From Saccharomycodes ludwigii (taxonomy: Eukaryota > Ascomycota > Saccharomycetes > Saccharomycodales > Saccharomycodaceae), in assembly GCF_020623625.1 (NCBI RefSeq), contig NC_060202.1, positions 1,072,501 through 1,136,500 on the forward strand: DNA of 64,000 nt, written 5' to 3'. The notes under the pieces are model-generated. The model was not told the origin of the DNA. It worked only from the letters and a program-made list of their open reading frames with translations, and ran no database searches. Shown one piece after another: positions 20,669 through 31,074 of the stretch (position 1 is its first letter; every line of letters begins with the position of its first letter). The translations under genes were made by a program, and so were the position numbers.

Positions 20669-22480
20669 ATGAAGGTACTAATACCTCATTATTTACAAAA
20701 AATTTTACCCTTTAATATTAGAAGCAGAAACAATAAGGAGAAAAAATATCCAAATGACCATAGTAATAAAACTTTTTTTGGAAATCGTTATCCTGTAAAA
20801 AAGAGATCCAAATTACTACTCTTTGTTTTAGTTTTATCGTTCATTTCCATAGCCACATTAATATTACATCTACTATTCGATATAAAAACATCATTCATTG
20901 ATCAGTTTAAGAATAACAAAGATGGCTTGGTTAACTTTTCAGATATAGATTTTGCCAGTCCTATCGACTCCCCCTTTTATCGAGGTTGTATAAATACCCA
21001 TGACTATATAACAGATCCCGGTTATCAAAAAGCCAATGCTTCATTTGTTATGTTGACTAGAAACGAAGAATTAGACGGTGTGTTAATAACTATGCAGTCG
21101 TTAGAGAGGCATTTTAACCAGTGGTTTCAGTATCCCTACGTTTTTCTTAATGATAAACCATTCACAGAAGAATTCAAATCTACTATTAGAAAATATACAA
21201 CTGCAGAGTGTCATTTCGGTGTTGTTGAATCCATTGACTGGGAGTTCCCAGAAATTATTACCAGTAAAAACGGCGCAGAAACTCGTAATCCTTTATTTGA
21301 TATGGCCATTCATGATCAGGGCGATAGGGGTATTATGTATGGGAACATGGAATCGTATCATAAAATGTGTAGGTTTTACTCGGGTATGTTTTATAGACAT
21401 CCATTGGTCACTAAATATGAATGGTACTGGAGAATTGAGCCTGATGTACAGTTCTATTGCGATATCAGTTACGATCCCTTTGTGGAGATGCACAAACATG
21501 GTAAAAAATATGGGTTTACAGTATTAATCAAGGAACTATATTGGACTGTCCCGAATTTGTTTAGATTTACCAAGAGTTATATCAAAAAGGAGCGCATTAA
21601 AGTTGGTACCTTATGGGAACTATTTACTAAAAATTATAAGATTATCGAACCAATCAGCGAACAACATTTGCTAATGGATAAATTTATTAACAAAGACGAT
21701 GAAGTTAACGATGAATTTAGTAGATATGTGGAAATGGAATATTTATTAAATAATATAGATAAAAAATTGAACAATGCTATTGATAATGAATTTTTAAGTG
21801 ATTTAATGAATGATGGTGATTCACATATGGACCCTTCTAAAATTATCAAAGACAAAAATGGAATAAGTTCGATAATTAAGAGCTCCATGAGGAAACCTCC
21901 CATTGTTGAAGATAAATTTGATAATGAAGAATATAATTTGTGCCACTTTTGGTCGAATTTTGAAATCGCCAGAGTTGATACATTTAATAACGACCTGTAC
22001 AATAAATATTTCCAGTTTTTGGAAGAGTCGGGTGGCTTTTGGACAGAAAGATGGGGGGATGCACCAGTTCACTCGTTAGGAATTTCTTTGTTTTTGAATA
22101 AAGAGGATGTACATTACTTTAGAGATATTGGGTATCAGCATTCTACGTTGGGTCATTGTCCGGCAAATGCCAAAGGCCAACAATTACCGTATGTGGCCAA
22201 TCCTAAATATGAGCAAGAGATATTTCCTAAGTACTATGATAGTTCGTTATGGAACTTTTTGAAAACCAAGAAAAAAAAGGAAACTGAGTATTCGAGTGGT
22301 TGTCGATGCAAGTGTCCACTTAATATGGGCGAGATTGAAGATACCTCCATTGATTGCGTTGGTAATTTTGCAGAAATTATACAAGAAGATTTTGCTACAC
22401 AAACGGTCTATGATGCAGGGAAATTTGAAAAACAAGTTAGTGAAGGATATATAAACTATTTGAAGGATCATAACAACTAA
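20669..22480 (+). CDS. KTR7: Alpha-1,2-mannosyltransferase of the KRE2/MNT1 family (KTR5/KTR7-like)
   Basis: I start at the first ATG of the frame, 20669, giving 603 residues; nothing but non-ATG codons precedes it. It is a type II Golgi protein with a basic cytosolic tail, a membrane span at about 49-71 (LLLFVLVLSFISIATLILHL), then a GT15 domain. Family marks are MLTRNEELDGVLITMQSLE, the nucleophile-region YGNMESYHKMCRFYSG, and YWRIEPDVQFYCDI. Near the C-terminus CRCKCP matches the Ktr5/Ktr7 subgroup. S. cerevisiae has two copies from the genome duplication (KTR5 beside HHF2, KTR7 beside SDS3). This single gene lies between SDS3 and the H4 gene and so has both neighbourhoods. An Asp/Asn-rich insert lies near residues 340-390. 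Confidence 0.92.
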   Translation: MKVLIPHYLQKILPFNIRSRNNKEKKYPNDHSNKTFFGNRYPVKKRSKLLLFVLVLSFISIATLILHLLFDIKTSFIDQFKNNKDGLVNFSDIDFASPIDSPFYRGCINTHDYITDPGYQKANASFVMLTRNEELDGVLITMQSLERHFNQWFQYPYVFLNDKPFTEEFKSTIRKYTTAECHFGVVESIDWEFPEIITSKNGAETRNPLFDMAIHDQGDRGIMYGNMESYHKMCRFYSGMFYRHPLVTKYEWYWRIEPDVQFYCDISYDPFVEMHKHGKKYGFTVLIKELYWTVPNLFRFTKSYIKKERIKVGTLWELFTKNYKIIEPISEQHLLMDKFINKDDEVNDEFSRYVEMEYLLNNIDKKLNNAIDNEFLSDLMNDGDSHMDPSKIIKDKNGISSIIKSSMRKPPIVEDKFDNEEYNLCHFWSNFEIARVDTFNNDLYNKYFQFLEESGGFWTERWGDAPVHSLGISLFLNKEDVHYFRDIGYQHSTLGHCPANAKGQQLPYVANPKYEQEIFPKYYDSSLWNFLKTKKKKETEYSSGCRCKCPLNMGEIEDTSIDCVGNFAEIIQEDFATQTVYDAGKFEKQVSEGYINYLKDHNN

Positions 22481-22726
22481 GTAACTAAATATTGAAAGAT
22501 GTAAATTATATTTATTTTGACTGGCTAGTATTATTGCTGGAAATATTTTTGATTATCGTTTAGTCGAAATAAAGCTCAATTATTATTATTATTATTTTTT
22601 TTTTTTTTTTTTTTCTCAAGAAAACGAATCAATATAAAACACTTTTGCTTAAATCTTTAAAAATTTTATTATACACTTGCGTTTTTCTTTTAACCTATGA
22701 TAAATAATAAAATATGTATATAACCT

Positions 22727-23053
<327 letters not shown>

Positions 23054-23460
23054 TTATTTGTTGATTGGGGAATGTTTTGTTTTAACTTTTCCTTTTTGGT
23101 TTTTTTTTTGAATTTTTTTGATAACATAAAAATTGTAGAGTTATTAAAATTAATTAGGAAACAACATGTTTTAAACTCTCTCTTTTATATATGATATAAT
23201 TTAGAGTGGGAAAAAAAAAAAAAAAAAAAAAGTATATATATCTGCGCAACGTATTAAGGAAATCATCTTGCTGCTACGAATAATGTTAATGCCAATAGTA
23301 GTTTGAGAGTTATCATTGGTTTATTTTCATTTCATATACAGGACGTGTTTGTTTATGTTTTCTTTTTTAGGTAGTTCTGAAAAGTTCGAGGTATTTGTTC
23401 CAATTAGCTGTGAATTTTTCAGTACGCTTAGCTATAGGCAATTAACAATTATGGGGGTTT

Positions 23461-23466
23461 ACGCGT
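23461..23466. promoter_or_regulatory. MCB-like element in the histone promoter
   Basis: ACGCGT is the core of the MluI cell-cycle box bound by MBF (Mbp1-Swi6) in yeasts. It lies 423 bp from the H4 start and 644 bp from the H3 start. A 6-mer can arise by chance, so binding is inferred from motif and context only. Confidence 0.4.
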
Positions 23467-23817
23467 TTTATTTTTTATTTTTTATTTTTTGGTGTTCTTT
23501 TTTCTATGGGTAGGTATTGAATAGCGTGCATTTTTCAGAACACGGTTTTCTCAACCATAGCAGTAATTGAATGCGCTTACAAGTAACAAATAGGCTCGTG
23601 TATTCGTCATACATGTAAAAATTGAATATTTGTTGTTTTGGAACATAAAGCGCACATTTTATCACGAGTGGGATTACTTACGACAGTTCCGTAGATTTTA
23701 TAATGTGAGTTGAGCGTATTTTGGCACGCATTAAAGTTTAATACTTTATGCCTTTGCTTAGTTCATTTTTACCACCGCTTTTTCTCAAATAAACACGCAC
23801 TTTTTCATTTCTTTTAT

Positions 23818-23866
23818 TTATTATTATTATTATTATTATTACTATTATTACTATTATTATTATTAT
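23818..23866. repeat. (TTA)n microsatellite upstream of histone H3
   Basis: An almost pure run of TTA units, with two CTA variants, 240 bp before the H3 start. It is noncoding, unlike the matching trinucleotide runs inside CRZ1 and BDP1. Confidence 0.8.
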
Positions 23867-24076
23867 CCTTAGATGTTTTTTTTTTTTTCCTTTTTTTTTA
23901 TAGTTCAAGAAGTAAAACTGATATTACCGCCTGATATATAAACAAGACGAAGGAAAGGAAAAAAAGATAAAATAAAATTAAATCCAAACTTATTCACCAA
24001 TTTTTTTTTCTTTTTCTAATCTTTCATACTCATAACTTTTATATGCACATAGAAAAGAAAGAAAAAGATAAAATAA

Positions 24077-24520
<444 letters not shown>

Positions 24521-24974
24521 TTTTTTTTTACTTGATTTTTAATTTATTTTATGTATTTTCATAATTAGGAGCCCTTTTTTGTGTGTGTGTATAATAGATA
24601 CTGATTATTATATAGTATGTTCTAATATAATTTAAGCACTATTTTGAATAAACATTGCATTTTAAAAATTATTTTTTAACATTCTTGGGGAACAAGTCAG
24701 AATTGTAATATGTTAATGCAACAGCAAAAAAAAAAAAAAAAAAAAATAAAGGGAAAAGACTATTGATTTTATAATTAAAAATAAGAGCAACTTTTTTATT
24801 TTATTTTATTTTATTTTATTTTATTTTACTTTATTTTTTATTTTTTTTTTTATTTTTTTTATTTTTTTATTTTTTTTTGATTGTTATTTAACCTGTTCTA
24901 AATAAAGTATTCTCAACTTCTTTTTCTAATTACAATACTATAAAATTGTTACAAAAACAAAAAGAATAAAAACC
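24521..24974. other. Intergenic region H3-AIM19
   Basis: H3 3' flank and AIM19 promoter. It contains A21 (24726-24746) and a TTTTA tandem repeat (about 24796-24841) running into further T-rich sequence to about 24878. No gene. Confidence 0.65.
24796..24841. repeat. TTTTA pentanucleotide repeat
   Basis: About nine tandem TTTTA units with one TTTAC variant, upstream of AIM19. Confidence 0.8.
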
Positions 24975-25499
24975 ATGTCAACGTCTCAACCACCCCTACA
25001 ACAAGAACATGCCAATTGGATTTTGAGAAACTTATATGATTACTCCTCCACTCCATACCCAGCATGGGGAGCAGCTGGGTTATATTTAAGTATGCCAATC
25101 ATTTCACCAGCTATAACTCAACCAATAGCAGTTACATCATCTTTAAAAAACAAATTAATGGGCAAAGTGATCACCCCATCTTCATTTAACACTGCTAGTG
25201 AGGGGTATGTTTTGAAAAGTATTGGTCCGTCAATTAAAAATTGCCTATTATTTGGTGGATGCTTGGCATTAGGTGGATATATTGTATATGATGGTGATTT
25301 AGAAAGTGGCAGTGGGTTTATTGGTGCTTGGAGCACTCTATATCTAATTGTCAATGGTAAAAAATCAATAAATTGTTTAAAATATAGTAAATTTATTCCA
25401 ATCGTTGGCACCGTTTTTGCTTTAAATAATGCTTTAACTTATGGTAGAAGATTTATAATGGGTGATACTATAATTCCTAATAGACCAATGCCATTGTGA
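24975..25499 (+). CDS. AIM19: Mitochondrial inner-membrane protein Aim19
   Basis: A 174-residue protein of the small fungal Aim19 family; S. cerevisiae Aim19 has 157 residues. Shared marks are NLYDYSSTPYPAW near the N-terminus, PIISPAITQP, the segment YIVYDGDLESGSGFIGAWS, then LYLIVNGKKSINCLKY and the closing NNALTYGRRF. Hydrophobic stretches suggest up to four membrane segments. The family localises to mitochondria, and its molecular role is not established. It is followed by AVT7 with SIW14 between them; in S. cerevisiae AIM19 and AVT7 are adjacent (YIL087C, YIL088C). Confidence 0.92.
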   Translation: MSTSQPPLQQEHANWILRNLYDYSSTPYPAWGAAGLYLSMPIISPAITQPIAVTSSLKNKLMGKVITPSSFNTASEGYVLKSIGPSIKNCLLFGGCLALGGYIVYDGDLESGSGFIGAWSTLYLIVNGKKSINCLKYSKFIPIVGTVFALNNALTYGRRFIMGDTIIPNRPMPL

Positions 25500-25763
25500 G
25501 TATAGCCATTAAAATTAAGTTTTAGTGTCATAAAATATGTAATTAACTATTATTTTAACTGTCAAAAATGGAAAAAGAAGAAGGACTTACTTTCTTTTGA
25601 TGCTTCTTTTTTTGATGCTCCTTTTTTTTTTTTTTTTTTTTTTTTATTCATTTAGTAAATAACTAAATACACCATTTTATATTCTTAAAGTGTTGGCAAA
25701 TACTTTATATATATATATATATCAATTTCCTTATTAATTTAGCTACTATGCAAAATAACACAG

Positions 25764-26606
25764 TCACCATTTGATAGGTAACCAGTTATTTTCAGAGGCT
25801 ATGCTAATAATTTCGCCGATATCATACATTTCAATAAATTGTTGATCCAAAGCACGAGCTTTCGGAAATGCAAATCTTCTATATTCATCAAATATCATAG
25901 TTAATGACCAATTTTGTAATTTACGTATACAACCAACAATGCATCCTGTCCTATGTTTCCCTCTATTACAATGAATTAGTATTGGATGATTCTCAGGATT
26001 TATTACAATTTCCAAAGCTTTAGTTAACAAGTCGTTTGGTATATTTACAAAGGGCTCCTTGTTACCGCTCATACCAACCTGAAAGATTTTAATGTTATAT
26101 TTTTCTATTTGAGTTAAAAGTTCTTGTGGATAGTCTTCCGGGATCAAGACCAAAATAGACTTTAGTTTTAAATGCTTGGCCAAAAAGAGTACATTTTCTA
26201 ATCTTGGATAAGAACTTCTGTATATATCGCCGACTACATGACTAAAATTTTCTGGAGGATATACTATATCTGGTGTAGTAGCTGTGGTACTTCCATTGTT
26301 ATCGTTTTCTACCGATAACTCTGGATTACCATTATGGTCAGTGTCTCTATTGACAGTGTTATGTGATTTTGAAGTGTTATTTGTTGTTCTATTGCGTGTA
26401 GAAGTACTTGATTTTTTGACATACTCTAATAATTCAGGGTCCTCTTTCAAAACATCTTCAATCTCAGTAATCCGTAATGTTAACCGAAGTTTTTCTGCTA
26501 AAATGGTTTGCGTTATGTTCCCCTTTTTATACTTGTTTAGTAATATATGTGCATCTAACTTGGCATTTTCATCTATATCGTTAGGAGTGTTTACCGGTAG
26601 GACCAT
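25764..26606 (-). CDS. SIW14: Inositol pyrophosphate phosphatase Siw14 (atypical dual-specificity phosphatase)
   Basis: A 280-residue protein. The C-terminal half (about 118-280) is a PFA-DSP phosphatase domain beginning PPENFSHVVGDIYRSSYP, with the P-loop HCNRGKHRTGC (CX5R; Cys near 211) and the family ending FPKARALDQQFIEMYD. The Cys and Arg needed for catalysis are present. In S. cerevisiae Siw14 removes the 5-beta-phosphate from inositol pyrophosphates such as 5-InsP7. A polar, Asn/Thr-rich N-terminal extension is poorly conserved. SIW14 (YNL032W) follows the histone pair in S. cerevisiae too. Paralogues Oca1, Oca2 and Oca4 share the fold; the P-loop and position favour Siw14. Confidence 0.93.
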   Translation of the reverse strand: MVLPVNTPNDIDENAKLDAHILLNKYKKGNITQTILAEKLRLTLRITEIEDVLKEDPELLEYVKKSSTSTRNRTTNNTSKSHNTVNRDTDHNGNPELSVENDNNGSTTATTPDIVYPPENFSHVVGDIYRSSYPRLENVLFLAKHLKLKSILVLIPEDYPQELLTQIEKYNIKIFQVGMSGNKEPFVNIPNDLLTKALEIVINPENHPILIHCNRGKHRTGCIVGCIRKLQNWSLTMIFDEYRRFAFPKARALDQQFIEMYDIGEIISIASENNWLPIKW

Positions 26607-26768
26607 ATTTATTCGAAACTTTGGGAGGTTTTTTTTTTTTTTTTATTTTCTCTTTCCCTCGTTGACCCTATCAATATGTCAGTTCTTTTAAAAAAAAAAA
26701 AATATATAGTCTTAATGTGAATGTGATATTGAACTATAAATGTACTTTACATATTAAAAAAAAAAACA

Positions 26769-26804
<36 letters not shown>

Positions 26805-27108
26805 CATTCTCTAAATTTTTATACACATTAATAATTTGTTTGTATAATTTATTTTACCCGGATGTGTTTTGTTGACACTATCACCGAGACAGCCAGAATA
26901 AGGTGCTTTAATATGTAATATTTCAGTCAAAAAAAAGTGACTAATCACACTTGATTATTATTTGCAACATTACATATATATATATATATATATATATATA
27001 AAGAAGGCAAAATAATGTTACTACTATAAAAAGAGATAAAAATAACTTTAAATATAAAATATCAGGATTCAGTGGAAAAACTAAAGCTACACAAGTGATA
27101 AATAACTA
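26607..27108. other. Divergent promoter region SIW14/AVT7
   Basis: It has T32 (26773-26804), one of the two longest homopolymers in the window, a Reb1-like TTACCCG (26854-26860) about midway between the two starts, and (TA)n at 26973-27000. The T tract next to a Reb1 site is a typical nucleosome-depleted promoter layout. Confidence 0.6.
26854..26860 (+). promoter_or_regulatory. Reb1-like site
   Basis: TTACCCG matches the Reb1 core. It lies 248 bp from the SIW14 start and 249 bp from the AVT7 start. Inferred from motif and placement. Confidence 0.45.
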
Positions 27109-28485
27109 ATGTCTGCTTCAATTACCTCCTCAACTATTAACCTGACCAAAACTATAGTTGGTGCAGGATTATTGGCTATCCCATATGCTTTCAACCAAGA
27201 TGGTATACTTATTGGGTCTTTATTAACCATATTAGCAGCAATCACCACCTCCTATGGCTTATACCTTTTAGGAATATCATCCTCTACGTTTTTATCTGAT
27301 CCCAGATCCTCCTCCTTTTTCTCCTTATGTGCCATAACTTATCCCAACTTCACGTTATTGTTTGATTTTGCCATGTTTGTCCAATGCTATGGAGTTTGTT
27401 TAAGTTATATCGTGTTAATTGGCGATGTTTTCCCATCATTATTTGGTGGTGACAGAAGTATTTGGATCTATTTAAGCACTTTACTTGTTGTACCATTAAG
27501 TTTGTTGAAAAATTTGGATAGTTTAAGATATTCAAGTTTAGTAGGATTGTGTGCCATTGCCTATTTGGTGTGTTTTATAGTCACAAAATTTTTCACCGAT
27601 GGAATTACAAGCACAGATGCAATCCATTGGATAACCGTTAACAGTTTTAAAGGTTTGTTTTCCTCTTTTAGTATCTTAGTTTTCGCCTACACTGCATCTA
27701 TGAATATGTTTAGTATTTGTAATGAATTGCAAGATAATTCGATAAAAAATATTACAAGAGTAATTAACCAATCAGTTGGTATTTCATGCACTTTGTTTCT
27801 AACCGTAGGAATCTTGGGTTATTTAACGTTTGGTGACGATGTTCAGGGCAATATCATCATCAATTATGATCCAAATTCAATTTTCACCAAGATTGGCCAG
27901 TTTTCATTGGGAATTACCATAATTTTTTCATTCCCCTTGTTGTTCCATCCTTTAAGAATATCTACAAACAACATGGTATTTTCAATAATTCGCATATACA
28001 ATAATAACGGGAAAAAATACAATGAAACAAATCACACTGCACCACTACTTAATAATTCCAGCAATAACAACACCACCGCCACTTATTCCTCTATTAGTAG
28101 AATTTCATCCTCCCAAGCTTCACATACTTCGATTAATTCAATGATTGATGAATCATCTTTATTAGAAGAAGCTGCCGACTTAAATACAGTAGAATTTTCA
28201 AATTCAAGATTTTACTTAATAACGTTTATCTTACTGGTCAGTATTTACTTATTAGGTTTAAATGTTACTTCATTTGCTTTAGTTTTATCATTGGTAGGTG
28301 CTACTGGTTCAACTTCTATTTCGTTTATATTACCAGGTTTATTTGGTTACAAATTGTTTAGCGGCAATGAAAGCACTAATAAGAGGAATAGTAACAAACT
28401 CATTGCTATTACAAGTTTAGTTTTAACCATTTACGGTGTTTCTGTGATGATCATATCAGTATTTGCCACTTTATTTTTACAATAA
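27109..28485 (+). CDS. AVT7: Vacuolar amino-acid transporter Avt7
   Basis: A 458-residue amino acid/auxin permease family (AAAP) protein with about 11 membrane segments, near the 490 of S. cerevisiae Avt7. The first helix carries the substrate-site motif LTKTIVGAGLLAIPYAF. An Asn/Ser-rich cytosolic loop (about 300-360) precedes the last helices. Avt family members move neutral amino acids across the vacuolar membrane; Avt7 is reported to export glutamine and proline to the cytosol. The gene follows AIM19 as in YIL087C-YIL088C. The short N-terminus before helix 1 fits Avt7 rather than Avt1 to Avt4. Confidence 0.92.
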   Translation: MSASITSSTINLTKTIVGAGLLAIPYAFNQDGILIGSLLTILAAITTSYGLYLLGISSSTFLSDPRSSSFFSLCAITYPNFTLLFDFAMFVQCYGVCLSYIVLIGDVFPSLFGGDRSIWIYLSTLLVVPLSLLKNLDSLRYSSLVGLCAIAYLVCFIVTKFFTDGITSTDAIHWITVNSFKGLFSSFSILVFAYTASMNMFSICNELQDNSIKNITRVINQSVGISCTLFLTVGILGYLTFGDDVQGNIIINYDPNSIFTKIGQFSLGITIIFSFPLLFHPLRISTNNMVFSIIRIYNNNGKKYNETNHTAPLLNNSSNNNTTATYSSISRISSSQASHTSINSMIDESSLLEEAADLNTVEFSNSRFYLITFILLVSIYLLGLNVTSFALVLSLVGATGSTSISFILPGLFGYKLFSGNESTNKRNSNKLIAITSLVLTIYGVSVMIISVFATLFLQ

Positions 28486-28891
28486 GTGAATTAATATGGA
28501 TGTTCTTTGTATGTAATATAATAAAAAAAAAAAAATACGCTTGTCACTTATAGTGACGTAAATAGATTGGTCAATTCTTTGTTTTAAGTTTTTTATATAT
28601 TTAAATGTTTTTGTGTCTTTTTTTTTTTTTCCTTTTTATTTTTTATTATATAAATAAATAAATAAATAAATAAATATAAATATATAAAGAGTGACTCAAA
28701 TCTAATATTTTATCTCTTTTTATTTATCCCCTTCTTTTCTCCTCTCTTTTTTTTTGTTTTTTTTCTTTTGGTCTTTTTTTTACCCTTAAAATTATATGAT
28801 AAATTAATGTCACTGTAATGTCTTTTTTTTTTTTTAAATGTCAAAAGAAATATTGAAAAAAGGACCCAAAAAAAAAAAAAAAAAAAAAAAT
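28486..28891. other. Intergenic region AVT7-glucoamylase gene
   Basis: It contains a perfect inverted repeat GTCACTTATAGTGAC (28543-28557) overlapping TGACGTAA, an (ATAA)n run (about 28650-28675), a Gcn4-type TGACTCA (28692-28698) and A23 (28868-28890) abutting the start codon of the next gene. Confidence 0.6.
28692..28698 (+). promoter_or_regulatory. Gcn4-type site
   Basis: TGACTCA is the optimal Gcn4 (AP-1) heptamer. It lies 194 bp before the chosen start of the glucoamylase gene, a usual distance for an upstream activating site. Chance occurrence of a 7-mer cannot be excluded. Confidence 0.4.
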
Positions 28892-30913
28892 ATGCCAGCA
28901 TATACTCCTATAAGGTTCAAAACCAAGAATGCCTTAAACTCTTTTTATGCAAATCACAGTCTTCAATACGAGAAGAAAGTAACACCATTTCTGTTCTACA
29001 AAAAGATATTATTGTTCTTAAGCTCATTTATTATTATTGCAGTTTGCTATTTTTCAATACAAACTACAAAAAATAGCCATTATAGTACGGATATTTATAA
29101 TCTACACCCAAATAAAACAACAACAAACGAAAGTTTATCTGCAACTCACGGTTTTACAACCCAATTAATCATCAATGATTTTTTTTCCAATGATAACACC
29201 GTAAACACCAACATACCATCGTTTTCCTTACAGGCTGTTAATCCTACAGCTACAGAACTAATTAAATCTATAAAATTGAAAACAATCATACATAGTACTA
29301 AATTAAATAGAGCAAATTTCAACATTTGGATCAAGGAACAAACTGAGATTTGTTTTGAAAACATGTTGAGTAATATCGGCGATGCAAACTTGCATAATGA
29401 ATTATCGATGCCTAGTGATAAAATTAGTGAGGGAATTGTAATTGCTAGTCCTTCTAAAGAAGACCCTGATTACTTTTATCATTGGATTAGGGATGGCGCA
29501 ATCACAATTAATAGCATAGTTACCCAATTGTATATCGAATTAACAAATAATAATAATAATAATAATAATAATCAACAACAACAGCAGCAGCAGGAAAAGA
29601 TACAACAGGCTCCATTTAATTTAACGTTGGCTGGTACCATTGTTAAATATTTAAACAACACTTTTTATATACAAAGGACAGATAATCCGTCGGGGACTTT
29701 TACGCGTAATCTAAAAGGGTTAGGTGAGCCTAAGTGGAATGTGGATGATTCAGCTTTCACAGATAAGTGGGGTCGTCCACAAAATGATGGTCCTGCCTTG
29801 AGAGCCATCACCACGTTGAATTTTTTGTCGATTTTAAGAAAGTTTAATATAGAGCTTGATGATTTATTGAAAAATTTAAAGCAAGAGAATATTTTGAATA
29901 CAAATAACTTGGTCTTCAGTAATGAGACGGAGTTGTTTCATCAGATTCTATATTACGATTTAAAATTTATTGGTGAAAACTGGTATAAAGATACTTTTGA
30001 TTTGTGGGAGGAGATTTATGCTAAGCATTTTTTCACCAGTTTAACCCAACTCAAGGCAATTAAGCAAGGGTTAAAGTACGTTTTGGAAAGGGGTGACGAA
30101 ATAGATGCAGGGTCTGCTTTTGCTAATTTTTTGCAGGAAGAATATGAAAATATGCTAACTTTTGTGTTGCTAGATGGTGGATTTATTAATGACAATAAGG
30201 ATTATATTATTGAAACCCCTGATATTCTAAATATTAGAACTGGACTAGATGTGGCTGTGTTATTAGCATCTATACTAACGCATGATGCACACATTAGTAA
30301 TTTAGGTGCAGGTGGTACTCTTCATCCTGATTACATTCCTTTTGATGTTGATGATAGCTCGATTTTAAATACATTACATGCATTAGTCAAAACAATGGAA
30401 ATTTTATACCCAATCAATCATCAAAGAGTCAATTTGAATTTAGGTGTTGCCCTTGGTAGATATCCAGAAGATGAATATGATGGTTTAAAATTGTCTGAAG
30501 GAAACCCATGGTTTTTGGCTACATCCACGGCAGCAGAGCTTTTGTACAAGCTAATTGATAGATATTATAACTTGAAAGAAGATTTAATAATACCCTTGTC
30601 TTTTTCTGATTCTAGGTTGACTAAATTTTGGACCTTAATTTTTGAATTACCCATTACAAATAATAATGCTGATTATGAATTGGTTGTACCATACAATTCA
30701 CCCGCTTTCAACCAAACCATGTACAATTTATTAAACTATGGCGATTCATTTTTAGATAAACTAAGAGAACATATTAGTGATGCTGGAAATATGAGCGAGC
30801 AGTTTAACAAATACACTGGTTTCCTACAAGGTGCAAGCGATTTGACTTGGTCATATAGTTCATTTTGGAGTAGTTCTATATGGAGAGATTATGCCATGGG
30901 AACAATGAATTGA
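28892..30913 (+). CDS. SGA1: Membrane-anchored glucoamylase, SGA1 family (GH15)
   Basis: Glucan 1,4-alpha-glucosidase, releasing glucose from starch or glycogen. I start at 28892 (673 residues) because an earlier in-frame ATG at 28838 only adds residues encoded largely by a 23-base A run; either is possible. A basic N-terminus and one span at about 36-56 predict a type II anchored lumenal enzyme. GH15 marks follow in order: SPSKEDPDYFYHWIRDGA, GRPQNDGPALRA, LWEE near 374 (general acid Glu), NPWFLATSTAAELLYKL, and MSEQFNKYTGFLQGASDLTWSYSSF split as SEQF near 634 (general base Glu) and DLTWSYSSFW. An Asn/Gln run interrupts the domain near 228-246. S. cerevisiae SGA1 (YIL099W) is a sporulation glycogen hydrolase of 549 residues next to FMC1, as here. 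Confidence 0.93.
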   Translation: MPAYTPIRFKTKNALNSFYANHSLQYEKKVTPFLFYKKILLFLSSFIIIAVCYFSIQTTKNSHYSTDIYNLHPNKTTTNESLSATHGFTTQLIINDFFSNDNTVNTNIPSFSLQAVNPTATELIKSIKLKTIIHSTKLNRANFNIWIKEQTEICFENMLSNIGDANLHNELSMPSDKISEGIVIASPSKEDPDYFYHWIRDGAITINSIVTQLYIELTNNNNNNNNNQQQQQQQEKIQQAPFNLTLAGTIVKYLNNTFYIQRTDNPSGTFTRNLKGLGEPKWNVDDSAFTDKWGRPQNDGPALRAITTLNFLSILRKFNIELDDLLKNLKQENILNTNNLVFSNETELFHQILYYDLKFIGENWYKDTFDLWEEIYAKHFFTSLTQLKAIKQGLKYVLERGDEIDAGSAFANFLQEEYENMLTFVLLDGGFINDNKDYIIETPDILNIRTGLDVAVLLASILTHDAHISNLGAGGTLHPDYIPFDVDDSSILNTLHALVKTMEILYPINHQRVNLNLGVALGRYPEDEYDGLKLSEGNPWFLATSTAAELLYKLIDRYYNLKEDLIIPLSFSDSRLTKFWTLIFELPITNNNADYELVVPYNSPAFNQTMYNLLNYGDSFLDKLREHISDAGNMSEQFNKYTGFLQGASDLTWSYSSFWSSSIWRDYAMGTMN

Positions 30914-31074
30914 TATATTGATTCTCATGCGTGGTTGCTTTGATGTTATACATATTGTTATTATTCTATATGATTTGTTTATATTTACACGTCCTTAATT
31001 ATATATATATATATATATTGCATTACACTGAGATTGTTTACTGTAGGTGGTGTGCGCTACTAGTATAATATAAC

